A stretch of DNA of 64,000 nt from contig CP136069.1 of NCBI GenBank assembly GCA_032622095.1, positions 32,152,194-32,216,193 of the forward strand, given 5' to 3'. The position numbers were made by a program, and so were the translations under genes. The stretch comes from Siphonodentalium dalli (taxonomy: Eukaryota; Mollusca; Scaphopoda; Gadilida; Siphonodentaliidae). Shown here piece by piece: positions 1 to 11,290 of this stretch (the stretch's first letter is position 1; the number at the start of each line of letters is the position of its first letter). The notes below the pieces were generated by a model. It was not told the DNA's origin and searched no databases. It worked only from the letters and a program-made list of their open reading frames with translations.

Positions 1-402
1 TGGTGTTTTATAAGGTATAGGGAAAGTTAACACCTCTATTAAGATGCAATTAATCTCATTAATCTCGTTAAAGCATTAGTATGGATGGTTAGATGGATTA
101 CTAATCCTGCTATGATGTGCCCTTCTGATGGAAAAAACCCTTCTAGTGGCTTCTACCGTTGTATTGTTCGGTGATCGGCTTATTGATAAACCACAAAAGA
201 GATATGAGTATAATTAATTATTAACTAACTGCTTTTCTATCGATATCGTTTAAACCGCGAGTTAAACATAAGACTTAAGGCTGCAGAAAATTACTATCAG
301 GGATAGCATTTGGCAATTGCTAAAATAATTTGGCAAAAAATATTTTCATTTGGCAAATTATTTGGCAAAAGTAAAATTCGGTCCAACACAGACCCTGCCC
401 TC
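1..402. other. Unassigned left edge
   Basis: I see no gene here. The short word TTTGGCAAA recurs four times around 306-372. The stretch may be the upstream part of the retroelement remnant that follows, but I cannot read a frame through it. Confidence 0.4.
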
Positions 403-1607
403 ATCTTTATCGGGTAATCGTTATATTATCAGCTTCGTAGACATACATGTATACAGTAGATGAGCGGAAGCATTTCCGGTCAAGGACAAATCAGCAGATA
501 ACGTTGTTCATCTCCTGATCGACGAAATCTTCCCGCGACATGGTTGCCTCTAAAAAAATGTCACGGACAATGGCAGCGAGAACATCAATTACAAGGTCAG
601 GGGCACCTTGAAGGCATTAAACATTCATCATGTGACTACGTCATACTATCATCCCCAAAGCAACGCTAGGGTGGAGTGGTTTCACCGCACGTTACATGAC
701 GAACTCTCGAATAAAATGGCGGACCAGCTCAACACATGGGACGTGCATTTAAATCAAACACTAGCTGCGATCCGATTTAACAAAAATTAATCTTCAAAAT
801 TTCCCCCATTTTTTTTGTTATACAACCGGGATGTCGTGTTCCCAATAGATAATCTCCTGAAACCCAGGCGTAAATAGCCTTGCAACAACAATATAAATCA
901 TATATGCTGGTACCCCAACACATGAAACAGGATAAACGCCAACAAGCGGCGAAATTTGACAAAAAGGACACTAAATGCGAAATTGGGGAGGCCGTCTATG
1001 TTAAGAATCATTTGCGAAAAAGCAAACTGGAAAGTAAATGGAAACCCTACTACCGCATAACCAAACAAATAATGCGCGTTACTTTCGAGTTAAGGAATCA
1101 ATTAACTGGGAAGGTCACACAATCCCATGCTGAACATATGCACAAGGCCAACCTTGAATGGAAAATCCCCAAGACTGACAACAACAAACGCGCTCAAACG
1201 TTTGTTGTACCCCCGAAATATGAAGATAGCGACGTCCCTGTCCCTAACCCTGCGGTGGATCTTCTGGCGATGAGACAGAACCATTGCCTGGTGATGTAAT
1301 CGCTCGATTTCGGAGACAATGTTCAGACTCAGATGATGAAGATATCCCTTTAAGCGAGCTTAAGTTGCGCTTACACCGTCGAAAAGCGCGACTCATGCGC
1401 TCAGGGTCATTACAAAACCATGACTCGTCCACGGACGAGGAAACGGGACTGAGTGTCAAAGCACAGCGGGCTCCTGCACCCCGCGGATACCGACGCAAGG
1501 TAACAGAGAAGCTTACAAGTACCGAAAGCTCGGAGGATGAACTCATGGAAGTGGTCGCCATTGTAATGAAAGAATTAAGAAACACAGTTTCATGCTTGAT
1601 TCTATAG
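403..1607 (+). pseudogene. Ty3/gypsy retrotransposon integrase remnant
   Basis: This is the 3' end of a pol gene from a Ty3/gypsy-type LTR retrotransposon; integrase joins element cDNA to host DNA. The acidic triad is readable: Asp at 440-442, Asp at 566-568 (TDNG context) and Glu at 674-676. All three are in one frame, and the last two are 36 codons apart, which is the canonical D-35-E spacing. HPQSN and a WFHRTLHDE block surround the Glu. The frame has stops near 464 and 549 and a shift after 790. The C-terminal integrase region continues at 880-1299 (VYVKNH, KWKPYYRI). An acidic tail rich in Ser/Asp/Glu follows at 1284-1607 in a third frame, a common ending in animal gypsy elements. No flanking LTR could be recognised. 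Clearly dead. Confidence 0.85.
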
Positions 1608-2559
1608 CCGCGCTATGCTGCTAAACTTTATTTAATGACATAATTAAGAACAAAGAGCTTCAAACTCGAGTCTAGCAGTGCTATGGTAGCAGTACACGAT
1701 TTCACGGGTTGTAGGGGGTCTGAAAAATAAAAAAATAAGTATCTGGGGGACATAACAGCCAGTGTAGCCTGTGTTAAATGTGTATTTACTGGTTTGAAGG
1801 TTTAATTATTTTACAAAGCTGGGAAAGTTCTCAAACAGGTGAAAATTTTTGATACGCAACAGGGTTTTCTTATTCAGTGGAGGCAAAATATGAGTTATTG
1901 GTTACAGGAAAATAGCCCGATTTCTCTCCCCTGAGTTCTGTCATCTGGGCTCGCAAGACATTTTTTTCAAATTGATACAATAACTTTTTTTCTATTTCAA
2001 ATATTTCTCAGCTCTAACACAGATCTATCAGGTGGAAGAAGCTTATTTACTGACATTCGCTCTAGCATGGTCTGTTTTTGGGTTGAAAATGGTCAATTTG
2101 AGTCAAAAAATGGGTAAAATTGAGCGTTTTGTGTGTGCAAACCAATTGCATAACTGAATAACAAATTGTACGAAGAAGAGCTAAAGTACAGACAAATGGT
2201 TATACCTAAAATTTGTGTCGAAATTAAAACATGCTTGATGGGATCTATGCCAAAGATAATGGCTCAGCATTGATTTGAAGCACAGTACCCGATCCCAGGC
2301 TGGCCAAAATTGCTGGAAATCGTGTACTGCTACCTATGCTGCTAAACGGCTAGTATGTGTCAAATTGGTGCAAACGAAGCTGAGGTTGCACCACGCAGAT
2401 CGGTATTGCGCAGTTCCAACAAACAAATCGTCGCATCTGAACGCACATGAATCCAGAACCTCTATATATGTATCCGCATACAGGCCATTCATTAAACTTT
2501 CGCAGGAAGAGAACACTTCTGAATTAGCGAACCAATGGTAGAAAAGAGGCCGATGTGCC
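1608..2559. other. No gene seen; AT-rich spacer
   Basis: Nothing recognisable. The first part may include decayed 3' sequence of the gypsy element, but no paired LTR is present in the window. Confidence 0.4.
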
Positions 2560-2822
2560 ACCACCAAGCCTTGAAATATCGTGTCTGTCATTTGCAGAAC
2601 GAGGTCCCCAGAGGGTGAATTTAGTGATGCTACCCCGCATAGCGGGCTAGCATCACCAAATTCACCATCTGGGAACCTCATTCTGCTTAGGTGTAAGCAG
2701 AATGAGGTCCACAGAGGCTGAATTTGGTGATGCTAGCCCGCTATGTGGGGTAATATCACTAAATTCACCCTCTGGGGACCTCATTCTGCAAATGACAGAC
2801 AAGCTATTTCAAGGCTTGGCCA
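2560..2822. mobile_element. Double fold-back (MITE-like) element, copy 1
   Basis: Two near-perfect 93-bp hairpins lie 10 bp apart at 2594-2686 and 2697-2789. Each begins GCAGAA(C/T)GAGGTCC, ends GGACCTCATTCTGC (one base varies in the first copy), and has a CCCGC...GCGGG centre. The pair is itself enclosed by inverted flanks: CCAAGCCTTGAAATA on the left and the complement ending in AAGGCTTGG on the right. The same double arrangement recurs at 57853-58237. No coding capacity; probably a non-autonomous DNA element or a structured RNA/DNA hairpin. Confidence 0.75.
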
Positions 2823-3515
2823 CCACGCAGATCCGTGCTTGCAGCAATAACAAACCAATGGTAGCATCAGAACACTCACGAACCTAGAACCTCCACATTA
2901 AATCCGCATACATGGCACACATTTATAATTTTACAGGAAGAGAACACTCCAATAGAGATTGAATACATTTGATTCGGCGGTTCACGCTCAATTTTTCTGC
3001 TTCGAACAAATTCCCGTCAATAAGCATTCAGACATTGTTCGTGCTGTACTAATTGTTTTCCATGATGTTTATGAAACACCCAGACTGGGGTATTGGTTGG
3101 ACATTATTAGTATTTATTTATTTATTGATCTCCTTTACAGCAGAGCTTACAAAATTATTATGCTCAGTCGACAGTATTGTCAAGACATATTATCTCAATA
3201 TCTGAGAATTTACAAATAAGTTGAAAAAACATGAGAAGAAATTATACACTATACACGCACATTACGATGCGATGGGCAACATTAGTGCCAAATCAGCGTT
3301 CTCAAACATCAAGCATTAGTATACATGTTCTTTTCGCATTGTAATGTTCTGAGGAACATAAACATTTTTATTTTTCAGTTGCATATTACGTTGTGTCGCG
3401 AATGTGTTTTCCCATGATCGGTCACTTGCGTATACGTTGTGAGCCGTAGTTCAGAAACGCGGAAGATAACAAAATTAGCTGTGCCCAGGTGTCATTTACG
3501 AAAGGAAGAAATGTG
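2823..3515. other. No gene seen
   Basis: AT-rich sequence with one open frame of 86 codons (2959-3219). It has no recognisable motif and I treat it as chance. Confidence 0.4.
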
Positions 3516-3809
3516 CTAATGTTGCCGAGAAGAAATCGCAATATGTTTGTAGAGTTCCAGACCGTTCAAGAAGGTGAAAACGTGTAGGTCAAACCGGTTG
3601 TCACACCAATAGACATATCGCAACCTTTGCATGGAATCTGAGTTACATGAGTTGGTGATGTGTTCAGTTTCGTTTTGGAAGCATTGGACACATATATCGC
3701 AGATCATGTTGTTGTCGTAGAGAGTCCTGTTCAGGAGCTTGACGAGGTGTTTCCGAATGTACTTTTTGTCAGCATGATGGTAATGGTTTCCTCGCATGCT
3801 GGGGTGCAT
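3516..3809 (-). pseudogene. LINE-type reverse transcriptase C-terminal tail fragment
   Basis: The frame encodes a short Cys/His knuckle (C-x2-C-x9-H-x4-C, around CDICVQCFQNETEHITNSC), then a WCD...FDLHVF...LNGLE segment. This layout resembles the C-terminal end of non-LTR retrotransposon polyproteins found in many invertebrates. No reverse transcriptase core is attached, so it is a 5'-truncated relic. Two similar knuckle fragments occur at 25453-25806 and 28348-28707. The family assignment is by pattern only. Confidence 0.45.
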
Positions 3810-4245
3810 GTACGTCGTAATGTTTTGTGACAGGGAAATGTGTGAGAAAAGTGCAAAACTTCACCATGGAATCAATTTACTGCACAATAAACCACCTACC
3901 CCAAACGTTGCACATATATTTGAAAGTTATTTTCACTTGGTGTAAACAATATTTATTCCCAATACAAAACAAGTTGAATATTTTACAAAAATGCTAATGG
4001 ATGAGTATGGGTGATTGGAAAGGGATGAGACAACAAGCCTATATTGTGGCTTTTTTGTAAGTCCTCTCCCTTATTTTCACTTAACGCCATCAAGATCATA
4101 TTAGTAGGTATATATAAAATATATTGGAGTTTGGTACCTTTACCTAAAGATATACTACCTGAACTGTTTGGCAATGTTATAAACTTATAGAATTCCCTGT
4201 CACAAAACATTATGACGTACATGCACCCCAGCATGCGAGGAAACG
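3785..4245. repeat. Inverted duplication flanking 350 bp
   Basis: About 50 bp at 3785-3838 (CATGCTGGGGTGCATGTACG core) recurs in inverted orientation at 4192-4245. The left arm overlaps the upstream end of the LINE-tail frame. This could be a rearranged retroelement insertion or a small TIR-like structure. Confidence 0.6.
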
Positions 4246-5814
4246 TTTAATATGGTAGTTTTACGAGGTTTGTGTCTCAAATAGAGCACAAATCATCTAC
4301 TAACTATAATATACTCACATATTTACTCATATTCAATGCTGAGAAAATTCCACCGACACATGTGTCATGTGCCATTTCTACACAATTTCTAAGATCAAAA
4401 TTAAAATATACTGTGTAGAATTTATACACATACATGTGTTCTAAGAGTGTATATATACCAGTTGTCATTTAGCAATATCCGTAGTTATGATTTACTATTT
4501 ACGGTTCTTTGTATGCAATCAAAATGTCCACTGATTGTGACCTGATAACAACATAATTAAGTATAAGATAATCACGGCAAACGAAACCATATCACCATAC
4601 TGCGAGTGGCAAGAAGTTTGAGCAACACGATGTTCTCACAAACGGACATCCATAATGTACAACTATTATACTAACTTGTAAATATGCTATACCTATTGTG
4701 TTGACAACCCAAATTATTTCCAATGTTATACAGCAGTTGGGAGAGGAGGTTAAGCATAAGTGGATTGCACTTGTCTTCCAAACTCAATACCAATTTGTAT
4801 TGCAATACACTTATTGGTAATGCATATGCTTAACCAACTAATATATATCCATATATATAGCTATGTACCGTCTCGTAATTTACACGCATAGAACTTCTAT
4901 AGTATATCGTCCAGGTTTGATCTCATGTTGTTTTTCCAAATATGTTTACTTGAGTGGAGTTCCGGGTGGATATACTGTACGACAGCAGTGCAGTGTAATT
5001 GTTCTGGAACATCATCAAAATGTTATAAAGGAGAACTTGACAAATTCGAATGTCATACGTTGTTGCACAGAATATAAAACACCAATGTCTGGACTTTAAA
5101 TAGGTTTCGGTTTTCCTTTCTAATTGTACATCAATTCATGCAAAACGTGTTGAAACTATTTCACTCCATTACGCGCTGTATGATAAAGGGATCGTCGCAA
5201 AACAACTGAATGATTTCAAATGTTATACACCCGTGGCCAAGTGGTCCTGCTAATAAGATATGATGCTGGTAGTCCTGCTGAATTGCTATGATGCGGGTAG
5301 GGCAAAATGATGCCGTTACGAATAAGTATCGTTATTTTTTCTAAAGTTGTCATTTCCGCGGTGTTTTGCTAACCCGAGCGATTTGAGAAAAAATCAGTGC
5401 GTGTATGAAGCATTCAAAAACATATTTATTAAAAAAAAAATATAATAATGCCTCTGCTGGTGCTTCTAAAACGACGCGATTAATCATCTTGAATATAGTC
5501 GATTTTCAACAACTAATACAACCGGTATTAAAAATGTTTTGCAATAAATAAATTTTTGAATGTTTGATACGCATGATGGCTTTTCTTGTATATGCTCAGA
5601 TTATTGGAACACTGCGAAAAAGACAAAACAAAGAGTACCGTTAAATTTTTTTAATAACAGCATCAGTTTGCCCTAACATCATTATTGGGGAAATTATTGT
5701 TTTTGGACCAATATTTGCATATGTTCCTACTATTGGTCAAAATTTTGGACTGAAATTGCCATCAGTTGGAATCTTTCCAATTTTCCAACCTTATGTTGTC
5801 ATTAATTAATAGTT
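4246..5814. other. No gene seen; AT-rich
   Basis: Only short open frames, with no motif or splice-bracketed exon I can defend. Nothing further recognised. Confidence 0.4.
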
Positions 5815-6270
5815 AATTTAAGAAAACAATATTGCCCTACATTTGGTCAACATTGTCATAGGAAAAGTCATCAGTTGGAAATTTTCTAACATAAGTGAGG
5901 TGTCAGGTTTGAAATTTCCAACTTTAGGCAGGCTAGTGGCTAGTCTAGATGCTAGTATTTTGCGATTTTCTTGTTCAGATTTCAAAATTTTCTAACACAA
6001 AATGGTCCCTCCCTAGTGGCCAATAAAAAAAACTGCTAATTAGTTTAAGAAAACAGTATTTCACTACATTTGGTCAAAATTGTAGACTGAAATGGTCATC
6101 AGTTGGAGAATTTCCAACCTAAGGGAGAGTATGAGGTTTGAAATTTCAAACACTAGGAAAGCTTGAGACAAGTCTAGATGCTAAGATTTGGCGATTTTCT
6201 TGTTTAGTTTTCAAAACTTTCTCACACCGGGCCAAGCAACCATGTTCGGCCTGGTGGTCCTGGTCTCTTG
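5815..6270. repeat. Diverged tandem duplication, unit about 231 bp
   Basis: Two successive copies start near 5815 and 6046. Each runs through TTTAAGAAAACA, CATCAGTTGGA, GTTTGAAATTTC, AGTCTAGATGCTA and GCGATTTTCTTGTT in the same order. Moderately diverged; no coding frame is conserved between copies. Confidence 0.7.
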
Positions 6271-6550
6271 TTCGTAGCCGTGTGCATTTGTCTGGAGTTG
6301 GACCACTAGATGTTAGGATTAATGCAATTTTCAGGTTCAAATAAATATCTGAATGTTCTCATAAACCATGGTTAATGAATAAATAGGCTATTACGCTTGA
6401 GCACTGAGATCCAATGGGGTGCAATGGAATTATGCAAAACTTGTATGGTCGGATTAAAGGGGGGGGGGATTTGTGCATCTGGAATTCATCAAAGTGGACA
6501 GCCCCCAACGGAGACCCTCTAGCCACGTTCATGCGTACGGATTTTCTCCA
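6225..6550 (+). repeat. Dispersed repeat family A, copy 1
   Basis: Shared words with 55190-55505 in the same order include CGTGTGCATTTGTCTGGA, GGACCACTAG (AGACCACTAG at 55 kb), CAATTTTCAGGTTC, GAGCACTGAG, GGAATTATGCAAAA and AACGGAGACCCTCTAG. A shorter inverted piece is at 11175-11290. A G-run follows the ATTATGCAAAA block. Origin unknown. Confidence 0.7.
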
Positions 6551-6639
6551 ACACTAACCACTGGCAATGTCGTGATATGACCTTAGTTACCGAAAGCGAC
6601 ACTAAACCCCACTCATTTAATAAATCAGTCAATCAATCC

Positions 6640-7060
6640 ATATACGCTACATCTAAAAATACTCTGGCTTCCAATATTTTCCAACAAACTCTAATGCAAG
6701 AGTTCGAAAAGTTATTTAAGTAAATTTACGCATTAAATACGTCAAAGAGTCTTTATTTACCTGGAACTATTTCTTTATTCGGGCAAACAACGCATAGTTA
6801 CGTGAAACGTCATCGCAGGCCATTTATTAGTTTATAGACCAATCTGTTGATTTAAGTATGTTCTATCGAGGTTTTGGGTCATATAATAAATAGAATATAC
6901 AACTCGTCTCCAGTTTACAGCGAAATTTACAAAATCGTCCAGTAAATTAGGTCTGGACATCACCAAAGGCTCGGTCCAGACCTAATTTACTGGACGAGTT
7001 TTTAAAATTTCCGCTATAAACTGGGGACTCGTTGTAGATCCTCTATTTCAGAGTTTGGAA
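6640..7060. mobile_element. Fold-back element family B, copy 1
   Basis: The right part (about 6898-7040) is a hairpin with arms containing TCCAGTAAATTAGGTCTG and its complement, bounded by ACTCGTCTCCAGTTTA and TAAACTGGGGACTCGT. The left part matches 9150-9545 in inverted orientation (CGAGGTTTTGG, ACGTGAAACGTCATCGCA, AGGTAAATAAAGA complements). It looks like a non-autonomous TIR element with an internal fold-back. Confidence 0.65.
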
Positions 7061-7089
7061 ATCTGGCGGGATAACAGATAATGCTAATG

Positions 7090-7330
7090 TAATCCAACAA
7101 CCAACGCGAAAATATCAAATGTTATTGGCGCCAATGCGAGAATATCAATTTTTACAGCGAACAATGCGAAAATATCGAATGGTATAGCTAATAACGTGGA
7201 AATATCAATTGTAAAAGCGAACAATGCGAACATATCAATTGTTATAGAGAACAACGCGAAAATATCAAATGTTATAAAGGCCAATGCAAAAATATCACTT
7301 AATTGAGAACAACTAGAAACTGTCATCCAA
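7090..7330. repeat. 30-bp minisatellite
   Basis: About eight degenerate units of the form AATGCGAAAATATCAATTGT plus ten variable bases. The multiple-of-three unit keeps a minus-strand frame open with an FDIFAL-type repeat, but divergence is not codon-like, so I do not call a gene. Confidence 0.8.
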
Positions 7331-7552
7331 ATCTCACGTAACATAATATGAAATACCACCTAGTGTTATGGAGAGCAACGATCTAATAATTTCGACATAT
7401 ATCATTCCCTATCCACAGGAGAACACTGGTGTCATGTGGTGGACTTTTTAATGTGAATGGACGACATTATTACGATGCATGCCCCAGCGAATATGTATGA
7501 ACAGACACACGCCAGATCTGAATATGACCTCCATCATAGCAGTCACAACATC

Positions 7553-7856
7553 CACCCGAATCACTCAGGCATACAGTATTACGCTGCTTGTCAGCCACCC
7601 GAATCACTCATGCATACAGTATTATGCTGCTTGTCAGCCACCCGAATCACTCATGCATACAGTATTACGCTGCTTGTCAGCCACCCGAATCACTCATGCA
7701 TACAGTATTATGCTGCTTGTCAGCCACCCGAATCACTCATGCATACAGTATTATGCTGTTTGTCAGCCACCCGAATCACTCATGCATACAGTATTATGCT
7801 GTTTGTCAGCCACCCGAATCACTCATGCATACATTATTATGCTGTTTATCAACTAG
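7553..7856. repeat. 43-bp minisatellite
   Basis: Seven near-identical units beginning CACCCGAATCACTCATGCAT and ending TGCTTGTCAGC, at a spacing of exactly 43 bp (for example starts at 7596 and 7639). Because 43 is not a multiple of three, all three frames read the same 43-residue cycle every 129 bp. The overlapping open frames here are artefacts of the repeat. Confidence 0.9.
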
Positions 7857-8032
7857 TATTGTATAGTCTATGTATTATCGGGTTGGACACATCTTGGGTT
7901 AACCTATTATATTTATATTTAACTATTATATTTAAATTTGACAGTGCCAAATCCACTATTTCTATGTTTTTTTGGGGGTGGAAACTATGTGATCGGACAT
8001 CCCAGTTCATGGCCAAATTTAACTCTTAAAGG

Positions 8033-8400
8033 CACTCAATCCGATTCGACGGTCCCAATATCATGAGATTTCAATAACAACAACAACAACATTTTTTGAA
8101 GTGCCGCTTCAGTTATCAGAATCGATTAATTGCCCAAAAATAATGCTAACCACAGTCACCTATAGTATAAGATTGCCCAAAACCTGTTATTTGTGAACAT
8201 TTTGTTTAGCGAAATTTTTCCGGTTGTCAAATATCTGACACAAAAAGCCCACTGGATTTTAGAGTTATCGATCTTCGCCCACTATCTGGTCAGATAAATT
8301 CTTCTCGTCGACAGTTTACTGGGCCATTTATAATTAGAATAATAGATTTCAAACATCGAAATCTGATCACTCCTAGCTTTGATGGGTGGGTTCCTCGACT
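8033..8400 (+). repeat. Dispersed repeat family C, copy 1
   Basis: Begins GGCACTCAATCCGATTCGA and contains AACAACAACAACA, TTATCAGAATCGATTAATTG and GGTTCCTCGACTCGAAT. The same order recurs inverted at 27640-27945. Probably a short interspersed or TIR element; no ORF. Confidence 0.6.
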
Positions 8401-8619
8401 CGAATCAAATATTGTTTACACCTGAAGCCAAGGAAATAGTAATTTGTGAGCGTTAATTCGGATTCAGCACCTTTAACAATACTGAAACAATTGAACATGC
8501 AGTTTCTTTGAAAAGCCGACGAAAATCCTATATCGGATCTACGTTTCAAGAACTCTTGGAAACATGCCAATATGCACCCACTTTGGGATGATTTATATGC
8601 ATTTTTAGGTATTTATTCA

Positions 8620-8785
8620 TCGAATATAGCTGGCAAACTTATATTAGTGACACTTGATCATATCCCGGTACACGTTATACTATCAAGCAGAAGCGGGACC
8701 CGATACCACGTGACTTCCGGTCCACAATGAAGCTCCATTGCATGTTCTCGGTGACGTATGAAGTGTGCCAGAACTCATTTTTATA
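8620..8785 (+). repeat. Repeat family D, single copy
   Basis: Contains GATCATATCCCGGTACACGT, CGATACCACGTGACTTCCGG and GACGTATGAAGTGTGCCAGA, matching the three tandem copies at 10625-11095. Confidence 0.7.
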
Positions 8786-9009
8786 TTAAGCTGCCATTTT
8801 ATTAAAATGTTTTCCTTATGTCACCAATAAACGTGTTGTCCTGCCGACTCCGTATGGAAGACTATTCTATTTAGGAGTCTGAAAATCACAATGAATGTCA
8901 GTATGTACCATGTATGTCAGTATGTACAATGGTTGTTAGTATGTGCACGCAAATATAGGGAACGCACATCGAATTTAACTCCTTCTATACTGAATGGATT
9001 CTTCTACCC

Positions 9010-9545
9010 ATGCAGTTATAGGGGATCTACAACTAGTCCCCAATGTATATCGGAATTTACAAAACGAGTCCAGTAAATTAGGTCTGAACCGAGCCTTTGG
9101 ACGAGTTTCGCAAATTCCGCTATAAACTGGGGACGAATTGTAGATTCTATTTATTACATGATCCAAAACCTCGACAAAACATACTTAAATAAAAAAGTGG
9201 GACGCGAGACCAACATCGGCTTCTATAAGGCATGCGATGACCTAATTTACTTGACGAGTTTTGCAAATTTCGCTATAAACTGGGGGCGAGTTATAGATTC
9301 TATTTATTGCATGATCCAAAACCTCGACAAAAAATACTTAAATAAACAAATGGGACGCGAGACCAACATCGGCTTCTATAAGGTATGCGATGACGTTTCA
9401 CGTAACTATGTGTTGTTTGCGTAAAGATATAGTCCCAGGTAAATAAAGACGGGCGTATATTTAATGACATATCTTTTCAAACTCTTCATTCATTATAATT
9501 TGTTGAAAAAAAATTGGAAGCCATAGTATTTTGAGACGTAGCGTA
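9010..9545. mobile_element. Fold-back element family B, copy 2 (inverted, partly duplicated)
   Basis: Matches 6640-7060 in the opposite orientation, with the hairpin at about 9024-9144. The block ending CATGATCCAAAACCTCGACA is duplicated (9160s and 9310s), each followed by GGGACGCGAGACCAACATCG. Right part: AGGTAAATAAAGAC and TTGGAAGCCATAGTATTTTG, complements of sequence at 6640-6780. Confidence 0.65.
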
Positions 9546-9629
9546 CGGAAAGTAAACAGACGATAAACCGGAAGTCCAATGTCACTTGGAACTATTTCCT
9601 GTTATGAAACGAAAGTTTAATATCACAAT

Positions 9630-9990
9630 TTATAGAATGGGTTATAGAATGGGTTTATATAATGGGTTTATATAATGGGTTTATTGAATGGGTTTATTGA
9701 ATGGGTTTATATAATGGGTTTATATAATGGGTTTATATAATGGGTTTATATAATGAGTTTATATAATGGGTTTATAGAATGGGTTTATATAATGGGTTTA
9801 TAGAATGGGTTTATAGAATGGGTTTATATAATGGGTTTATAGAATGGGTTTATAGAATGGGTTTATTGAATGGGTTTATATAATGGGTTTATATAATGGG
9901 TTTATATAATGGGTTTATATAATGTGTTTATATAATGGGTTTATATAATGGGTTTATATAATGGGTTTATATAATGGGTTTATTGAATGG
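9630..9990. repeat. 13-bp minisatellite
   Basis: More than 25 units of ATGGGTTTATATA with variants TAGA and TTGA in place of TATA. Very regular spacing; no coding value. Confidence 0.92.
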
Positions 9991-10266
9991 AATAAGGTTT
10001 GGATCGTATAATAAATAAAGTTATACACAGGAATGGTCTATTATCAATTTGGATTGGGTATTCAAGTAATATAAAACAGACGACAGACACAAACAAGTTA
10101 ATACAATAGCAGAATGATTCATATTCAGGTATGGGACATGGAGATAATAAGTAATATAGGAGTATTTAGAATAGAAATGCGGCCATGGATATCTTTATAT
10201 AGTGATAATTTCAGTACACTGGACACCAGTTTGTTGATTTAATAGTAGAAAATCGCATGATCACGT

Positions 10267-10490
10267 TAAATCCTTTTATGACGGGTGATGCGTGGATGCA
10301 GCATTAAAACCCCGTCCCGGTGCATTCTCTTATAAATATAGAGAGCGTCGCATATCTAATCGAATGCGCCAATGCATTAACATATATATGCGAGGCGCCC
10401 TATATGCATGGGCGACTTGCATATATACGATAATGCACTGGCACAGGGTTTTCGCAAAAAGCTCGAGTCATGAAAGGGTTAAATCCTCAG
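10267..10490. mobile_element. Hairpin-pair element family E, compact diverged copy
   Basis: Related to 53988-54545: left end TTTTATGACGGGTGATGCG, GCAGCATTAAAACC, the internal word GCATTCTCTTATAAATAT, and right end GGCACAGGGTTTTCGCAAAA then AGTCATGAAAGGGTTA. The hairpins are degraded compared with the other copies. Confidence 0.55.
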
Positions 10491-10624
10491 ATTACTTCTT
10501 AATTATATAATGTGAATACATTAATATTCATGAAGGTTAAAGTATGCATAGCCATGCATGTTTGACACAATTCAGAAGAATTGAACACGAATGACTTCAG
10601 CACTGCTGATAAACTTTACTAAGT

Positions 10625-11095
10625 TATATTTAAGCACATCCTGAAGCACGTTACGCTCTCACCCAGATGCGGGAGCCGATATCACGCGACTTCCGGTCCA
10701 CAATTCAGCTTCGTGACGTATTGTCGGTGTCGTTGAAGTGTGCGATGATTGGTCGACGCTTTGCTGGTAAAAGTTTTGAAGTTATACTTGATCATATCCT
10801 GGTACACGTTATGCATGCTATCACCGAAACGTAGAAGCCGATTCCACGTGACTTCCGGTCCATACTGAAGCTCCATATCACCGGTGACATACATGTTGAA
10901 TTGTGCGAGGATTGGTCTATATTTATTCATCGTATACAGCTGGTAAAGTTGTGTTAGGAATACCTGATCATATCCTGGTACACGTCATACTATGAAGAAT
11001 ACACGGGAGCCGATACCACGTGACTTCCGGTCCACAATGAAGCTCCATGCGTATTCTCGGTGACGTATGAAGTGTGCCAGAACTCATCTGCATTT
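10625..11095 (+). repeat. Three tandem copies of repeat family D
   Basis: Units of about 170 bp start near 10625, 10795 and 10970. Each carries CACGTGACTTCCGGTCCA or a close variant (ACGCGACTTCC in the first), then a GTGACGTA/GTGACATA block and GTGTG. The third is closest to the solitary copy at 8620-8785. Confidence 0.75.
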
Positions 11096-11174
11096 ACCCA
11101 TATTATTATAGTTCTCAACTTATGTTATGAAATTTAGAATAAACTCTCCAAATATTTTACATAATATATCGTCT

Positions 11175-11290
11175 AAAACATGGAGAGGGTGATGCCTAGA
11201 GGGTCTCCGATAGGGGTTGTCCAACTTGAAATGTCCATCAATACCCCCCCCCCTCCACACGACTAGGACAAGACCAAAATCCCATGTTTG
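11175..11290 (-). repeat. Dispersed repeat family A, inverted fragment
   Basis: GCCTAGAGGGTCTCCGATAG and the following GTCCAACTTG correspond to the complement of the right end of the copies at 6225 and 55190. A C-run occupies the place of their G-run. Confidence 0.6.

Noticed and set aside
7084-7359. Minus-strand FDIFAL-type repeat protein
   Set aside because: The open frame follows a 30-bp minisatellite; substitutions show no codon bias that I can see.
7457-8029. 190-codon frame and two overlapping frames
   Set aside because: They read the same 43-bp minisatellite in three phases.
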